A DNA stretch of 64,000 nt from Sphingomicrobium marinum (GTDB lineage Bacteria > Pseudomonadota > Alphaproteobacteria > Sphingomonadales > Sphingomonadaceae), in the NCBI RefSeq assembly GCF_026157105.1, contig NZ_JANPVQ010000001.1:613501-677500 (forward strand), in the 5' to 3' direction. The notes below the pieces were generated by a model. That model did no database searches. It was not told where the DNA came from and saw only the letters and a list, made by a program, of their open reading frames with translations. This document shows, one piece after another, positions 30,952 through 39,521 of this stretch (the first letter of the stretch is position 1; every line of letters begins with the position of its first letter). The position numbers were made by a program, and so were the translations under genes.

Positions 30952-31209
30952 TTAGGCGAGGCTGACGGGAAGATCGGAATCGTCTTCGTCGCTGAACAGC
31001 TCGATGATGCCCCAGATGATGAGACCAGCAGCGAGCAGGCCGATTACGACAGTGCCAGCATCCCAACCATAGTCGTCATCCTGCAGCGCAGCGGTCGAGC
31101 TGGTGGCGGTGACGGCGGGAACGGCAGCAGCCGGACGAGTGGCGGCACCGACAGGCGCTGCGACGAGTGCAGCAGCGGCAGTGGTGGCGAGAACCTTCGA
31201 AATAATCAT
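30952..31209 (-). CDS. Small exported/membrane protein, paralogue-like
   Basis: This 85-residue protein has a signal peptide (ISKVLATTAAAALVAAPVGA), an Ala/Thr/Pro linker, a QDDDYGWD segment, a single transmembrane helix (VVIGLLAAGLIIWGIIEL) and the acidic end FSDEDDSD. The domain plan is the same as that of the protein encoded at 30652-30927. It is likely the first gene of a two-gene transcript ending at the terminator at 30597-30633. The function is unknown. Confidence 0.7.
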   Translation of the reverse strand: MIISKVLATTAAAALVAAPVGAATRPAAAVPAVTATSSTAALQDDDYGWDAGTVVIGLLAAGLIIWGIIELFSDEDDSDLPVSLA

Positions 31210-31607
31210 TACTTAAAACCCCTCTTCATTGAGTCGAAGTCGAACTAACATAGGTGTGATAGCCGAGCAACCCTAACGCGGACCGCCCTTAAAGGTTTCT
31301 TTGTTTAAGAAATGCTGAATTTTCGCGATTTTGCGTGATGTGAATGCGCTGGAACGAGGCAAGGCTGCTGCGCTGCGACCAACCGTTACACAATTAATCC
31401 ATATTGTTTTGCGGCACTTAGCTCGGAAAACCGCGATTTCCGTAGGAGAAATCTGTTCACATCGGCGCATTTCAGCCATTCTCTCCTTGCTAACCGATTG
31501 ATTGCGACGAACGGCATCGGCAATTCGGTGAATCGTTGTGCGGTGCGGCAGGAAGGCAACAGTTCAGCCCGCTCGACCGCCAATCTTAAGTGGGGTAGAC
31601 GACACAA
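31210..31607. other. Gene-free divergent intergenic region
   Basis: These 398 bp separate the two small membrane protein genes (minus strand) from the carbonic anhydrase-like gene (plus strand) and should hold both promoters. I find no credible gene in it. One single TGGGGTAGACGAC at 31591-31603 is identical over 13 bp to part of the left island repeat at 6704-6716. It has no partner repeat and no tRNA nearby. Confidence 0.5.
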
Positions 31608-32129
31608 ATGCCGCTTTATCAACTCGATGGGACGTCGCCTTCGCTCGAATCGGGAGCATGGGTCGCGCCGAGCGCCGATCTCATCGGCGATGTCCGCCTC
31701 GGACCTCGCGCGAGCGTATGGTTCGGCGCGGTTATTCGCGCCGACAACACGCCGATCATCCTGGGGGAGAAGACCAACTTCCAGGATGGTGCCATCGGGC
31801 ATAGCGATCCGGGCGCGCCGCTCACGATTGGCGCTCGGGTGACCGTAGGGCACCAGGCTATTCTGCACGGTTGCACCGTCGAAGACGAGGCGCTGATCGG
31901 CATGGGGGCACGCATCCTGAACGGTGCGGTCATCGGGTCGCAATCCATCGTCGGTGCGGGGGCCTTGGTGACCGAAGGCAAGACCTTCGCGCCGCGCAGC
32001 CTGATCGTCGGTTCGCCGGCCAAGGCGATCCGCACCCTTAGCGACGAACAGGTCGAAGCGCTCAAGCTGTCCGCCGCACATTATGCAGCGAAGGCCGCGC
32101 ACTACCGAGACAAGCTCCAACCCAGTTGA
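31608..32129 (+). CDS. Gamma-carbonic anhydrase family (left-handed beta-helix) protein
   Basis: The 173-residue protein has the hexapeptide-repeat pattern of gamma-class carbonic anhydrases: SVWFGAVIRADNTPIILGEK, TNFQDGAIGHSD, then ARVTVGHQAILHGCTVED. The three zinc-ligand histidines of the family correspond to GHSD, VGHQ and LHG. It is full length for YrdA/PaaY-like members, which may or may not have carbonic anhydrase activity. A pirin gene follows, beginning about 32 bp after its stop, so co-transcription is likely. Confidence 0.9.
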   Translation: MPLYQLDGTSPSLESGAWVAPSADLIGDVRLGPRASVWFGAVIRADNTPIILGEKTNFQDGAIGHSDPGAPLTIGARVTVGHQAILHGCTVEDEALIGMGARILNGAVIGSQSIVGAGALVTEGKTFAPRSLIVGSPAKAIRTLSDEQVEALKLSAAHYAAKAAHYRDKLQPS

Positions 32130-32161
32130 TCGCGCGCGCACGCGTACCCACATGCGCGTAT

Positions 32162-32851
32162 ATGATCGACATCCGACCCTTTGCTTCGCTTGGCGCGGCC
32201 AACCATGGCTGGCTCGACGCGCATCATCATTTCAGCTTTGCCAACTATCACGATCCCGACCGGATGGGCTGGGGCGCTATCCGCGTCTGGAACGATGATC
32301 GCATCGCGGCGAGATCCGGCTTTCCGCCGCACCCGCACCGCGACATGGAAATCGTGACCTACGTGCGCAGCGGCGCGATCACACATCAGGACTCGATGGG
32401 CAACAAGGGTCGCACGGGCGCGGGCGATGTCCAGGTGATGAGCGCGGGGACCGGCGTCACGCATGCCGAATATAACCTCGAGGATGAGGAAACCACGCTG
32501 TTCCAGATCTGGATCGAGACCGACAAGCCCGGCGCGCCGCCGCAATGGGGCATGAAGCCATTCCCCCGGCAAGCGCGCGACGGCAGTTTCCAGCTCCTCG
32601 CCAGCGGCGCGGATGACGGCTCGCTCACCATCTATGCCGACGCGCGGATCTACGGCGCGATCGCCAAGCCCGGGACGCCGGTCACGTTTGACGCCGATCC
32701 GAAGCGCCACCTTTATATGGTGCCGTCGGGCAGCATCACGGTGAACGGCAAGCCGGCAGAAGCGCGCGACGGGATCGCCATCACGGGCGAGGAAAAGATC
32801 GTCATCGAGGCCGATGAAGAGGCCGAACTCGTCCTCGTGGATGCCCGCTAG
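32162..32851 (+). CDS. Pirin family protein
   Basis: Started at the ATG at 32162, the 229-residue bicupin contains FPPHPHRDMEIVTYV and GAITHQDSMGNKG, which supply the metal-binding His residues of the N-terminal cupin. GTGVTHAEYN and FQIWIETDKPG are the further conserved pirin blocks. Family members bind iron, and some have quercetinase activity; the substrate here is unknown. An upstream in-frame start at 32126 would overlap the preceding gene and adds residues with no family match. Confidence 0.92.
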   Translation: MIDIRPFASLGAANHGWLDAHHHFSFANYHDPDRMGWGAIRVWNDDRIAARSGFPPHPHRDMEIVTYVRSGAITHQDSMGNKGRTGAGDVQVMSAGTGVTHAEYNLEDEETTLFQIWIETDKPGAPPQWGMKPFPRQARDGSFQLLASGADDGSLTIYADARIYGAIAKPGTPVTFDADPKRHLYMVPSGSITVNGKPAEARDGIAITGEEKIVIEADEEAELVLVDAR

Positions 32852-32886
32852 GTCGATAAGCGCTTGCTTTTGCGGCACTTTGCGGC

Positions 32887-34044
32887 ATGGAACCTGCCAT
32901 GAAATCTTTGAGCGGCATGGTGCTGGCGGTAATGCTGGCGCTGGGTGCGAGCGCGGCCCACGCGCAGCAGCCCACGAATACGGTAGAAGCCATTCCCCCC
33001 GGCGGCGCGGACCTGAGCCCGTCGGTGGGGCCTGACGACCTGCGCGATTTTTCATTGGGCGGCGATCAGCCCGCGCAGCAACAGCCGGCGCCCGCACCTT
33101 CGACCCGACCAACAGCTACGCCGCCCGCCGCGCGGCCTGCACCGACGCGACCGGCCCCCACGCAGCCGAGCGCGCCAGCGCCAAGCCAGACGCAAGCGCC
33201 GCCGCCCGCAGTCACGGCACCGCCATCGGCGCAGGGGCAGGTAGAACCTGAAGTTATCGACCGCGCGGATGAAAGTACGACGCTGTCGCCCTTGCCGCCG
33301 ATATCGGAAGCGCCGATCGATGCTGCCGATCAGCCGACCCGGACGATCCGCTTGCCGGGCGATGCCGCCGCGGAAGAGACCCCGTGGTGGCCGTGGGCGC
33401 TGGGGCTGGCCGCGCTGCTGGGCGGGGCGTTCTTCCTGTTGCGCCAGCGCCAGCAAAAGGCTGCATTTGCGGGTGTGCCGGTCGAGGAGACCCCTGCGGC
33501 GCCGTCGCCGGAGCCAGCGCCTGCGCCGACGTCAAAACCTGCGCTCGCGCCCGCTGCAATTGCCGATGCAAAGAAACCCGAATTTGCGATCGACTTCGCG
33601 CCGATCCGCGCCAGCCTGTCGGAGAACGAATTCGTCATCGATTATGCGATGACGCTCTCGAACAAGGGCGAAGCGATGGCGCGCGACGTGTCGATCGATG
33701 TCGCCATCGTGATGGCCGGGCATGAGCAAGAAGAGCGGATCGGCAAGTTCGTTTCTCATCCGCCGGCAGATCGCACCATCGCGGTGCAGGCGTTGAACAG
33801 CTTCGGGCAGGCCCCGCTGCGCGGATCGGTGCGGTTGTCTGGCCCCGATCTGACCGCGATCAATGTCGACGGTCGCCAGCTGATCCTGCCGACGCTGGTT
33901 TTCCTGCCCCGCCACCGCGACGGCAAGGCCGATCCGATCCGCTTCGTCGTTGGGCGCAAGCCGCAGGGCAGCGACAAGCTTGCCCCGATGCGCGGCGATC
34001 TGGGCCCGCGCGTCTGGCGCGATCTGGAAGCGCGGCGCGCCTAG
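32887..34044 (+). CDS. Membrane-anchored protein with Pro-rich region
   Basis: This 385-residue protein has a signal peptide (SLSGMVLAVMLALGASAAHA), a long Pro/Ala/Gln/Thr-rich segment (about residues 60-120), one transmembrane helix (WWPWALGLAALLGGAFFLLR, about residues 167-186) and a soluble domain of about 150 residues (FAIDFAPIRASLSENEFVID onward). It probably spans the periplasm with a cytoplasmic C-terminal beta-rich domain. I do not recognise the soluble domain. The ATG at 32899 is an alternative start. Its stop overlaps the convergent DNA glycosylase gene by 4 bp. Confidence 0.75.
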   Translation: MEPAMKSLSGMVLAVMLALGASAAHAQQPTNTVEAIPPGGADLSPSVGPDDLRDFSLGGDQPAQQQPAPAPSTRPTATPPAARPAPTRPAPTQPSAPAPSQTQAPPPAVTAPPSAQGQVEPEVIDRADESTTLSPLPPISEAPIDAADQPTRTIRLPGDAAAEETPWWPWALGLAALLGGAFFLLRQRQQKAAFAGVPVEETPAAPSPEPAPAPTSKPALAPAAIADAKKPEFAIDFAPIRASLSENEFVIDYAMTLSNKGEAMARDVSIDVAIVMAGHEQEERIGKFVSHPPADRTIAVQALNSFGQAPLRGSVRLSGPDLTAINVDGRQLILPTLVFLPRHRDGKADPIRFVVGRKPQGSDKLAPMRGDLGPRVWRDLEARRA

Positions 34045-34661
34045 CCCAAGGGCGGCGCGTTGTAGCTGTGCCAGGCGAGGATGGCGGCGGCCCCGCGATG
34101 CGGTGACCATGGCTCGGCCCATTCGCGCACCAGCTTTTCGGGCGGGCGTTCTTCGCGGTTCAGGAGACGCCCCAGCTCGACCTGCACGGCAAGGTCGCCC
34201 GCCGGGAAGACATTCTTGCGGCCTTCCGAAAAGAGCAGGTATATTTCCGCCGACCAGCGGCCGATGCCCTTGATCTTGGTAAGCTCGGCGATCGCCTCTT
34301 CATCGTCTTCGGGCAGGCTCTGGAAGCAGACGTCGCCGGCGCGCACGAGCGAGGCGAGGCTGCGGCAATAGCCGGCTTTCTGGCGCGACAGTCCGGCCTC
34401 GCGCATCGCGTCGTCATCGGCGACGCACATCGCATCGAGATCGGGATCGGCGCCGAACTTGTTTTCTAGCTTGTTCCACATTGAATTTGCAGCGGCGACG
34501 CTGACCTGCTGGCCGACGATCGTGCGCAGCAAGGTGATATGCCCCGTGGGGCGAACGCGGGGTTCGGGGCGGCCATAGGTTTCCATCGCCCGCGCGAAGG
34601 CGGGTTCGACGCTGGCGATATAATCGAGGCTGTCGTCGAGGCTCGTCTGCGTGGTGACCAT
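34041..34661 (-). CDS. DNA-3-methyladenine glycosylase II-like (AlkA family)
   Basis: Started at the ATG at 34661, which overlaps the rlmB stop (TGATG), the protein has 206 residues. ITLLRTIVGQQVSVAAANSM is the HhH-GPD N-terminal signature, TKIKGIGRWSAEIYLLF the helix-hairpin-helix, and FPAGDLAVQ carries the catalytic aspartate. It excises alkylated purines as the first step of base excision repair. The compact length fits the AlkA-like short forms without the N-terminal beta domain. A longer frame to 34760 lies inside rlmB and is not needed. Confidence 0.9.
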   Translation of the reverse strand: MVTTQTSLDDSLDYIASVEPAFARAMETYGRPEPRVRPTGHITLLRTIVGQQVSVAAANSMWNKLENKFGADPDLDAMCVADDDAMREAGLSRQKAGYCRSLASLVRAGDVCFQSLPEDDEEAIAELTKIKGIGRWSAEIYLLFSEGRKNVFPAGDLAVQVELGRLLNREERPPEKLVREWAEPWSPHRGAAAILAWHSYNAPPLG

Positions 34662-35401
34662 CAGGCGATGCTCGCGGCGTAAAGCGCCACGGCGGCGGCG
34701 TTGGAAACGTTGAGGCTTTCCATCTGGTCGGTGATGGGCAGCTTGGCGAGCGCATCGCAATGATCGCGTACATTGGCGCGCATGCCGGGGCCTTCGGCGC
34801 CCAGCACCAGCGCGACTTTTTGGGGCCCGAGCGCTTCGGCAAGCGTCGCGTCGGCTTCACCGGCAAGCCCGATGCGCCAGAAACCGGCTTCGGCCATTTC
34901 ATCCATCGCGCGGGCGAGGTTAACGACACGGACCCACGGCACGGTTTCCAGCGCGCCGCTTGCAGCCTTGGCGAGCGCACCGCCTTCGGGCGGGGCGTGG
35001 CGGTCTTGGGTAACGATGGCGATGGCCCCGAAGGCCGCCGCCGAGCGCAGGATCGCGCCGACATTATGCGGATCGGTGACCTGGTCGAGGATCAGCAGGA
35101 TCGACTTGTCGGGCGCTTCGGCCAGCACATCGCCGAGCCAAATATCCTCAAGCGGTTCGCATTCGATGACGACGCCCTGGTGCGGCGCATCGGCGGGGAC
35201 GAGGCGGGCCAGATCGGGCGCCTCGGCATGGACCACCGCGACATCGCTCGGAAACTGCATGAAGTTCGCCGCCTCGCGCGTCGTCCAGGCCTTGAGCACC
35301 TTGCGATCAGGATTATCGAGCGCCGCCGCGACAGCATGCTTGCCCCAGAAACGAGGCCGATTGGGGTTCGACCCCCCGCGATTTTTGCGTTTGCGTGCCA
35401 T
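34661..35401 (-). CDS. rlmB: 23S rRNA 2'-O-ribose methyltransferase (RlmB/SpoU family)
   Basis: The 246-residue SPOUT methyltransferase begins with a basic N-terminal region, then FWGKHAVAAALDNPDRKVLK. It has LDQVTDPHNVGAILRSAAAF, VLGAEGPGMRANVRDHCDAL, and ITDQMESLNVSNAAAVALYA, the three motifs that form the trefoil knot and SAM site. It is expected to methylate G2251 of 23S rRNA. It is translationally coupled to the downstream glycosylase gene. Confidence 0.92.
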   Translation of the reverse strand: MARKRKNRGGSNPNRPRFWGKHAVAAALDNPDRKVLKAWTTREAANFMQFPSDVAVVHAEAPDLARLVPADAPHQGVVIECEPLEDIWLGDVLAEAPDKSILLILDQVTDPHNVGAILRSAAAFGAIAIVTQDRHAPPEGGALAKAASGALETVPWVRVVNLARAMDEMAEAGFWRIGLAGEADATLAEALGPQKVALVLGAEGPGMRANVRDHCDALAKLPITDQMESLNVSNAAAVALYAASIA

Positions 35402-35467
35402 GGGACGACTATTGGTTTAATGGCGAGGATACGGCAAGCCTCGCCGATGCCACTGAGATTGACCTCA

Positions 35468-35971
35468 CTATTTGTATCGGTGGGCCTCAGCCGGATCGAC
35501 AATGTAGCCATCCTCTGTCCGAATGAGATCGCGCGTCAAAGGAATAGCGCCAGTAGGCATGATTGGGAGCGAAAGTGTTTCTGGGAACTCCGATTTGACG
35601 TTCTTCATGAGATCGTTTCGAAATCGGGTAGACCTTGATGGGTCTTCGCCTTTCGGAAAACTCATCCAAACTCTTCCAAGCCGATCCTCAAAATCCATAG
35701 CCGACATCATAATCTCATCGTCATTCTCGCCACGCCAAATCGAAGCGTTGAAAGAGATACGCGACACTTGCGACATTACGTCCAGGTCGGTCGAAGATGC
35801 AGCATCCAAATGAAAGCCATGATTCTGAGCTGTATTCTCAAAGATTGTGTGGAGCCGCGCCTTATCATCGGCCGATGGCACATACACCTCGTAGGCTGCC
35901 ACGGTTTCAGCTGATTCTGGCTGCTCAACAATGTCGCAGGCCGTTAAAGCAATGGCGGCCAGCGGGATCAA
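35468..35971 (-). CDS. Putative lipoprotein of unknown function
   Basis: The 167-residue open frame begins with a TTG codon and the sequence IPLAAIALTACDIVEQ, a short lipoprotein signal with the lipobox LTAC. The frame remains open further upstream, into the end of phoB, without a standard start codon, so the exact start is uncertain. The mature part (YEVYVPSADDKARLHTIFEN ... FEDRLGRVWMSFPKG) has no recognised family. It follows phoB in the same direction but has a more A/T-rich composition than the pst genes. Confidence 0.6.
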   Translation of the reverse strand: MIPLAAIALTACDIVEQPESAETVAAYEVYVPSADDKARLHTIFENTAQNHGFHLDAASSTDLDVMSQVSRISFNASIWRGENDDEIMMSAMDFEDRLGRVWMSFPKGEDPSRSTRFRNDLMKNVKSEFPETLSLPIMPTGAIPLTRDLIRTEDGYIVDPAEAHRYK

Positions 35972-35988
35972 ACTAAGGGCGGACCGAC

Positions 35989-36708
35989 TCAGCTCACCGT
36001 CTCCGCATCGAGCGCGTAGCCCGCACTACGCACCGTCCGAATAACATCCGGCCCGCCATGTTCGTTGAGCGCCATGCGCAAACGGCGGATGTGGACGTCT
36101 ACGGTGCGTAGTTCGATATCCTCGCTGTGCGGCCAGACTTTCTCGAGCAGCTGCTGGCGCGAGAAGACGCGGCCGGGATTTTCGAGGAAGTGGCGCAGCA
36201 GGCGATATTCGGTCGGGCCCAGCTGGATCGACTTGCCGTCGCGCTTCACGCGGTGCGCGGCCAGATCCATCTCGATACCACCATAATCGATATTCTCCGC
36301 CGCAATGGCGGGGCGCACGCGGCGCAGCACCGCGCTGGCGCGCGCGACCAGTTCCTTGGGGGAAAAGGGCTTGGTGATATAATCGTCGGCGCCGGTTTCG
36401 AGGCCACGGATGCGGTCATCCTCTTCGCCGCGCGCGGTCAGCATGATGATCGGCAGGTTGGCGGTCGGGCCCTTGCGGCGCAGGCGGCGACATACTTCGA
36501 TGCCGCTAATGCCTTCGATCATCCAGTCGAGCACGATGAGATCGGGATTGATTTCCTCGCACAGGATCAGCGCTTCTTCGCCATCGCCGGTGCGCGTCAC
36601 GTTGTAGCCGGCGCGTTCGAAATGATAGGTGATGAGGTCGGCCAGGGCGCGATCATCCTCGACCAGCAACAGGTCCTTTTTCTGCATGGTGGTCGGTTCG
36701 CTCATCAT
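35989..36708 (-). CDS. phoB: Phosphate regulon response regulator PhoB
   Basis: This 239-residue OmpR-type regulator has a receiver domain (LLVEDDRALADLITYHF, phospho-acceptor Asp in LIVLDWMIEG, and Lys in ITKPFSPKEL). Its C-terminal winged helix has TEYRLLRHFLENPGRVFSRQ and VDVHIRRLRMALNE. It is phosphorylated by PhoR (42091-43107) under phosphate starvation and activates pst genes through Pho boxes, one of which is at 42035-42062. It is the last gene of the pst operon and starts 4 bp inside the end of phoU. Confidence 0.96.
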   Translation of the reverse strand: MMSEPTTMQKKDLLLVEDDRALADLITYHFERAGYNVTRTGDGEEALILCEEINPDLIVLDWMIEGISGIEVCRRLRRKGPTANLPIIMLTARGEEDDRIRGLETGADDYITKPFSPKELVARASAVLRRVRPAIAAENIDYGGIEMDLAAHRVKRDGKSIQLGPTEYRLLRHFLENPGRVFSRQQLLEKVWPHSEDIELRTVDVHIRRLRMALNEHGGPDVIRTVRSAGYALDAETVS

Positions 36709-37430
36709 TCCCCCTCGCTTGATGGCCTCTTGTTGAAGCGGTCGGTCAGATATTCGCCCGTCGCGGCGTAATGCACCATCTCGGCGATGTTGGTGGCATG
36801 GTCGCCGACACGCTCGATATTCTTGGCAATGAACATGAGGTGCGTGGCCTGACCGATATTCTGCGGGTTCTCCATCATGTGCGTCAGCAGCGTGCGGAAG
36901 ATGGAGTTGTAGAAATCGTCGACCGCGCGATCGCGTTGGTGGACGCGGATGGCCGCTTCGGCATCACGCTCGATGAAGGCGTTGATCGCATCGTGCAGCA
37001 TCTCGCTGGCGATGCGCGCCATTTCGGGCATCAGCGACAGGGGTTCGATATGCCCGCTCTCGATGTCGATCTTGTCGACCCGCTTGGAGATGTTCTTGGC
37101 ATAATCGCCGATGCGTTCGACAACGCTGGAGATTTTCAAGGCGGCCACGACGTCGCGAAGGTCGGCCGCCATCGGCGCGCGCAGCGCCAGAATCTGGATT
37201 GCGCGGCGCTCGGTCTCGACCTCGAGCTGGTCGAGCTTGGCATCGCTTTCGATAACGCGCTGGGCGCCTTCCAGGTCCTTGGTCGACAGGCAGCGCATCG
37301 CCTCGCGGATCTGGTGTTCGGCAAGCCCGCCCATCTGGCTGATGAGCGCGCGGACGCGGTTGAGGTCCTCGTCGAAGGCCTTGAGGGTGTGCGCCGCGAT
37401 ATGCGGTTCGTGGGGATCTCGTTCAGCCAT
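36705..37430 (-). CDS. phoU: Phosphate signalling protein PhoU
   Basis: Started at the ATG at 37430 ([20 protein letters not shown]), the 241-residue protein is two PhoU three-helix repeats, including [16 protein letters not shown] in the first and [20 protein letters not shown] in the second. These carry the conserved ERxGDxxxNI metal-site motifs. PhoU links the Pst transporter to PhoR and keeps the regulon off when phosphate is plentiful. The open frame extends 5' into pstB, but the overlap of only 8 bp with the pstB end supports this start. Confidence 0.94.
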   Translation of the reverse strand: MAERDPHEPHIAAHTLKAFDEDLNRVRALISQMGGLAEHQIREAMRCLSTKDLEGAQRVIESDAKLDQLEVETERRAIQILALRAPMAADLRDVVAALKISSVVERIGDYAKNISKRVDKIDIESGHIEPLSLMPEMARIASEMLHDAINAFIERDAEAAIRVHQRDRAVDDFYNSIFRTLLTHMMENPQNIGQATHLMFIAKNIERVGDHATNIAEMVHYAATGEYLTDRFNKRPSSEGE

Positions 37431-38250
37431 AACGTCCCGTGATATAGTCCTGCGTGCGCTGCTTGCGCGGGTTGGTGAAAATGTCGCCGGTCTTTCCGTA
37501 TTCGACCAGTTCGCCGAGGTGGAAAAAGGCGGTGCGCTGCGACACGCGGGCCGCCTGCTGCATGTTGTGGGTGACGATCGCGATGGCATATTTGCCGCGC
37601 AGTTCGTGGATCAGCTCCTCGATCTTGGCGGTCGCGATCGGATCGAGCGCCGAACAGGGCTCGTCCATCAGGATCACCTCGGGATCGACCGCGATGGCGC
37701 GCGCGATGCACAGGCGCTGCTGCTGGCCGCCCGACAAGGCGGTGCCGCTATCGTCGAGACGGTCCTTCACCTCGTCCCACAAGCCGGCGCGCGTCAGGCT
37801 CTTTTCGACCACGTCGTCCATTTCCGCCTTGTTGCGGGTCAGGCCGTGGATGCGCGGGCCATAGGCGATGTTTTCGTAGATCGACTTGGGGAAGGGGTTG
37901 GGCTTCTGGAAGACCATGCCGACGCGCGCGCGCAGCTGGACCACGTCCATCGCGTTGGAGTGGATGTCTTCGCCGTCGAGCTCGATATCGCCGGTGACGC
38001 GAGCGATCGGGATGGTGTCGTTCATGCGGTTGAAGCACCTGAGGAAGGTCGACTTGCCGCAGCCCGACGGGCCGATGAACGCGGTCACCTTGTCGTCGAA
38101 GATATTGATCGAAACGTCCTTGATGGCGTGCTTGTCGGCGTACCAGACATTGACATTGTCGGCGTACATCTTGGGCGTTTTCCCGGCGTCGATATCGTCG
38201 GGCATGGCCGGGACGGCAGGGTCGTCAGTGGTGATCGTCGTATCGTTCAT
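37423..38250 (-). CDS. pstB: Phosphate ABC transporter ATP-binding protein PstB
   Basis: The 275-residue ATPase has Walker [14 protein letters not shown], the Q-loop region [20 protein letters not shown] characteristic of PstB, the signature [14 protein letters not shown] and Walker [14 protein letters not shown]. It powers high-affinity phosphate uptake with PstA and PstC. It is in order pstS-pstC-pstA-pstB-phoU-phoB and starts 9 bp after pstA ends. Confidence 0.97.
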   Translation of the reverse strand: MNDTTITTDDPAVPAMPDDIDAGKTPKMYADNVNVWYADKHAIKDVSINIFDDKVTAFIGPSGCGKSTFLRCFNRMNDTIPIARVTGDIELDGEDIHSNAMDVVQLRARVGMVFQKPNPFPKSIYENIAYGPRIHGLTRNKAEMDDVVEKSLTRAGLWDEVKDRLDDSGTALSGGQQQRLCIARAIAVDPEVILMDEPCSALDPIATAKIEELIHELRGKYAIAIVTHNMQQAARVSQRTAFFHLGELVEYGKTGDIFTNPRKQRTQDYITGRYG

Positions 38251-38258
38251 TTCTATAC

Positions 38259-39521
38259 CTACCAGCTGCGCTCGAAACGGTTGCGCAGGTAAATGGCCAG
38301 TCCGTTCATCAATAGCATAAAGATGAGCAGGACGATGATGGCGGCGCTGGTCTTCTCGACGAAACCGCGATCGACTTCATCGGACCAGAGGAAAATCTGC
38401 ATCGGCAGCACGGTGGCGCGATCGGTGATGCCCGAGGGCGGCGAGGCGAGGAAGGCGCGCATCCCGATGAGCAGCAGCGGCGCGGTCTCGCCCAGCGCGC
38501 GGGCCATGCCGATGATCGTGCCGGTGAGAATGCCGGGCAGCGCCAGCGGGAGGACGTGATGGAACACGACCTGCACCTTCGACGCGCCCACACCCAATGC
38601 CGCGCTGCGGATCGAGGGCGGCACCGCCTGGATGGCGTTGCGTCCCGCGATGACGATGACCGGCATGGTCATGAGCGCCAACGTGAGGCCGCCGACCAGC
38701 GGGGCCGATCGCGGCAGGTGCATGAAATTGAGGAACACCGCGAGGCCGAGGAGGCCGAAGATGATCGAGGGCACGGCAGCCAGGTTGTTAATCGAGACTT
38801 CGACGATGTCGGTCCAGCGGTTCTTGGGCGCGAATTCCTCAAGATAGATGGCCGCCAGCACCCCGATGGGAAAGGCTAACGCCATCGTGACGAGAATGGT
38901 CAGCAAGCTGCCGATCAACGCGCCCCAGACGCCCGCCGCACTGGGATCGGTCGCATCGGATGCGGTGAAGAAGGTCGAATTGAAACCGCGCGACAGGCGG
39001 CCTTCGCGCTCGAGCCGTTGCACCAGCGCTTCGGATTCGGGATTGCCCTCGCCGGTGGCGGCAAGATGGACGTCGCTCGACACCGGCAGGTCCATCGTCA
39101 GGGTGCCGACGAGAATTTCCGGATCGTCGAGAATCGCCTCCTGCAGCGTCTGCCGCGCGCCGGTCGAAAAGAGACTGCGCGCGTCTGTGCCGTATTGTTC
39201 GACTGCAGCGTCACGCATTGTCGCATCGAGGCCTGAATTGACGATGATGCCCATCGCATCGTCGCCGTCGAGCGAGGCGGGATCCACCATCATGTCGCTG
39301 GCCGCGAAGTTGATCGTGAGCGGCGCTTCGGTGCGGAAGAACCCGCCGGCGCCATTGCTGATCATGGTGATCAGGAGGAACGCCAGGAACGCTACCGAGA
39401 TGGACACCGCGGCAAAGCCGAAGAACTTGAAGCGGCGCTCGGCGGCGTAACGCTTTTTGACGAGCCTATCCATGGACCCGTCGGTCCACCGGCTGCGGGC
39501 GGAGCGGGCGGAGTCAGTCAT
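38259..39521 (-). CDS. pstA: Phosphate ABC transporter permease PstA
   Basis: Started at the ATG at 39521 ([20 protein letters not shown]), overlapping the end of pstC by 8 bp, the protein has 420 residues. The C-terminal half is the permease core, with [20 protein letters not shown] and the EAA-type loop [21 protein letters not shown]. The extra N-terminal ~200 residues include a transmembrane helix and a large periplasmic domain (about residues 65-180), as found in alphaproteobacterial PstA. It forms the phosphate channel with PstC. Confidence 0.95.
   Translation of the reverse strand: MTDSARSARSRWTDGSMDRLVKKRYAAERRFKFFGFAAVSISVAFLAFLLITMISNGAGGFFRTEAPLTINFAASDMMVDPASLDGDDAMGIIVNSGLDATMRDAAVEQYGTDARSLFSTGARQTLQEAILDDPEILVGTLTMDLPVSSDVHLAATGEGNPESEALVQRLEREGRLSRGFNSTFFTASDATDPSAAGVWGALIGSLLTILVTMALAFPIGVLAAIYLEEFAPKNRWTDIVEVSINNLAAVPSIIFGLLGLAVFLNFMHLPRSAPLVGGLTLALMTMPVIVIAGRNAIQAVPPSIRSAALGVGASKVQVVFHHVLPLALPGILTGTIIGMARALGETAPLLLIGMRAFLASPPSGITDRATVLPMQIFLWSDEVDRGFVEKTSAAIIVLLIFMLLMNGLAIYLRNRFERSW

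Noticed and set aside
32102-33112. 336-residue minus-strand open frame over the pirin gene
   Set aside because: Antisense shadow; the plus-strand pirin has conserved metal-binding motifs.
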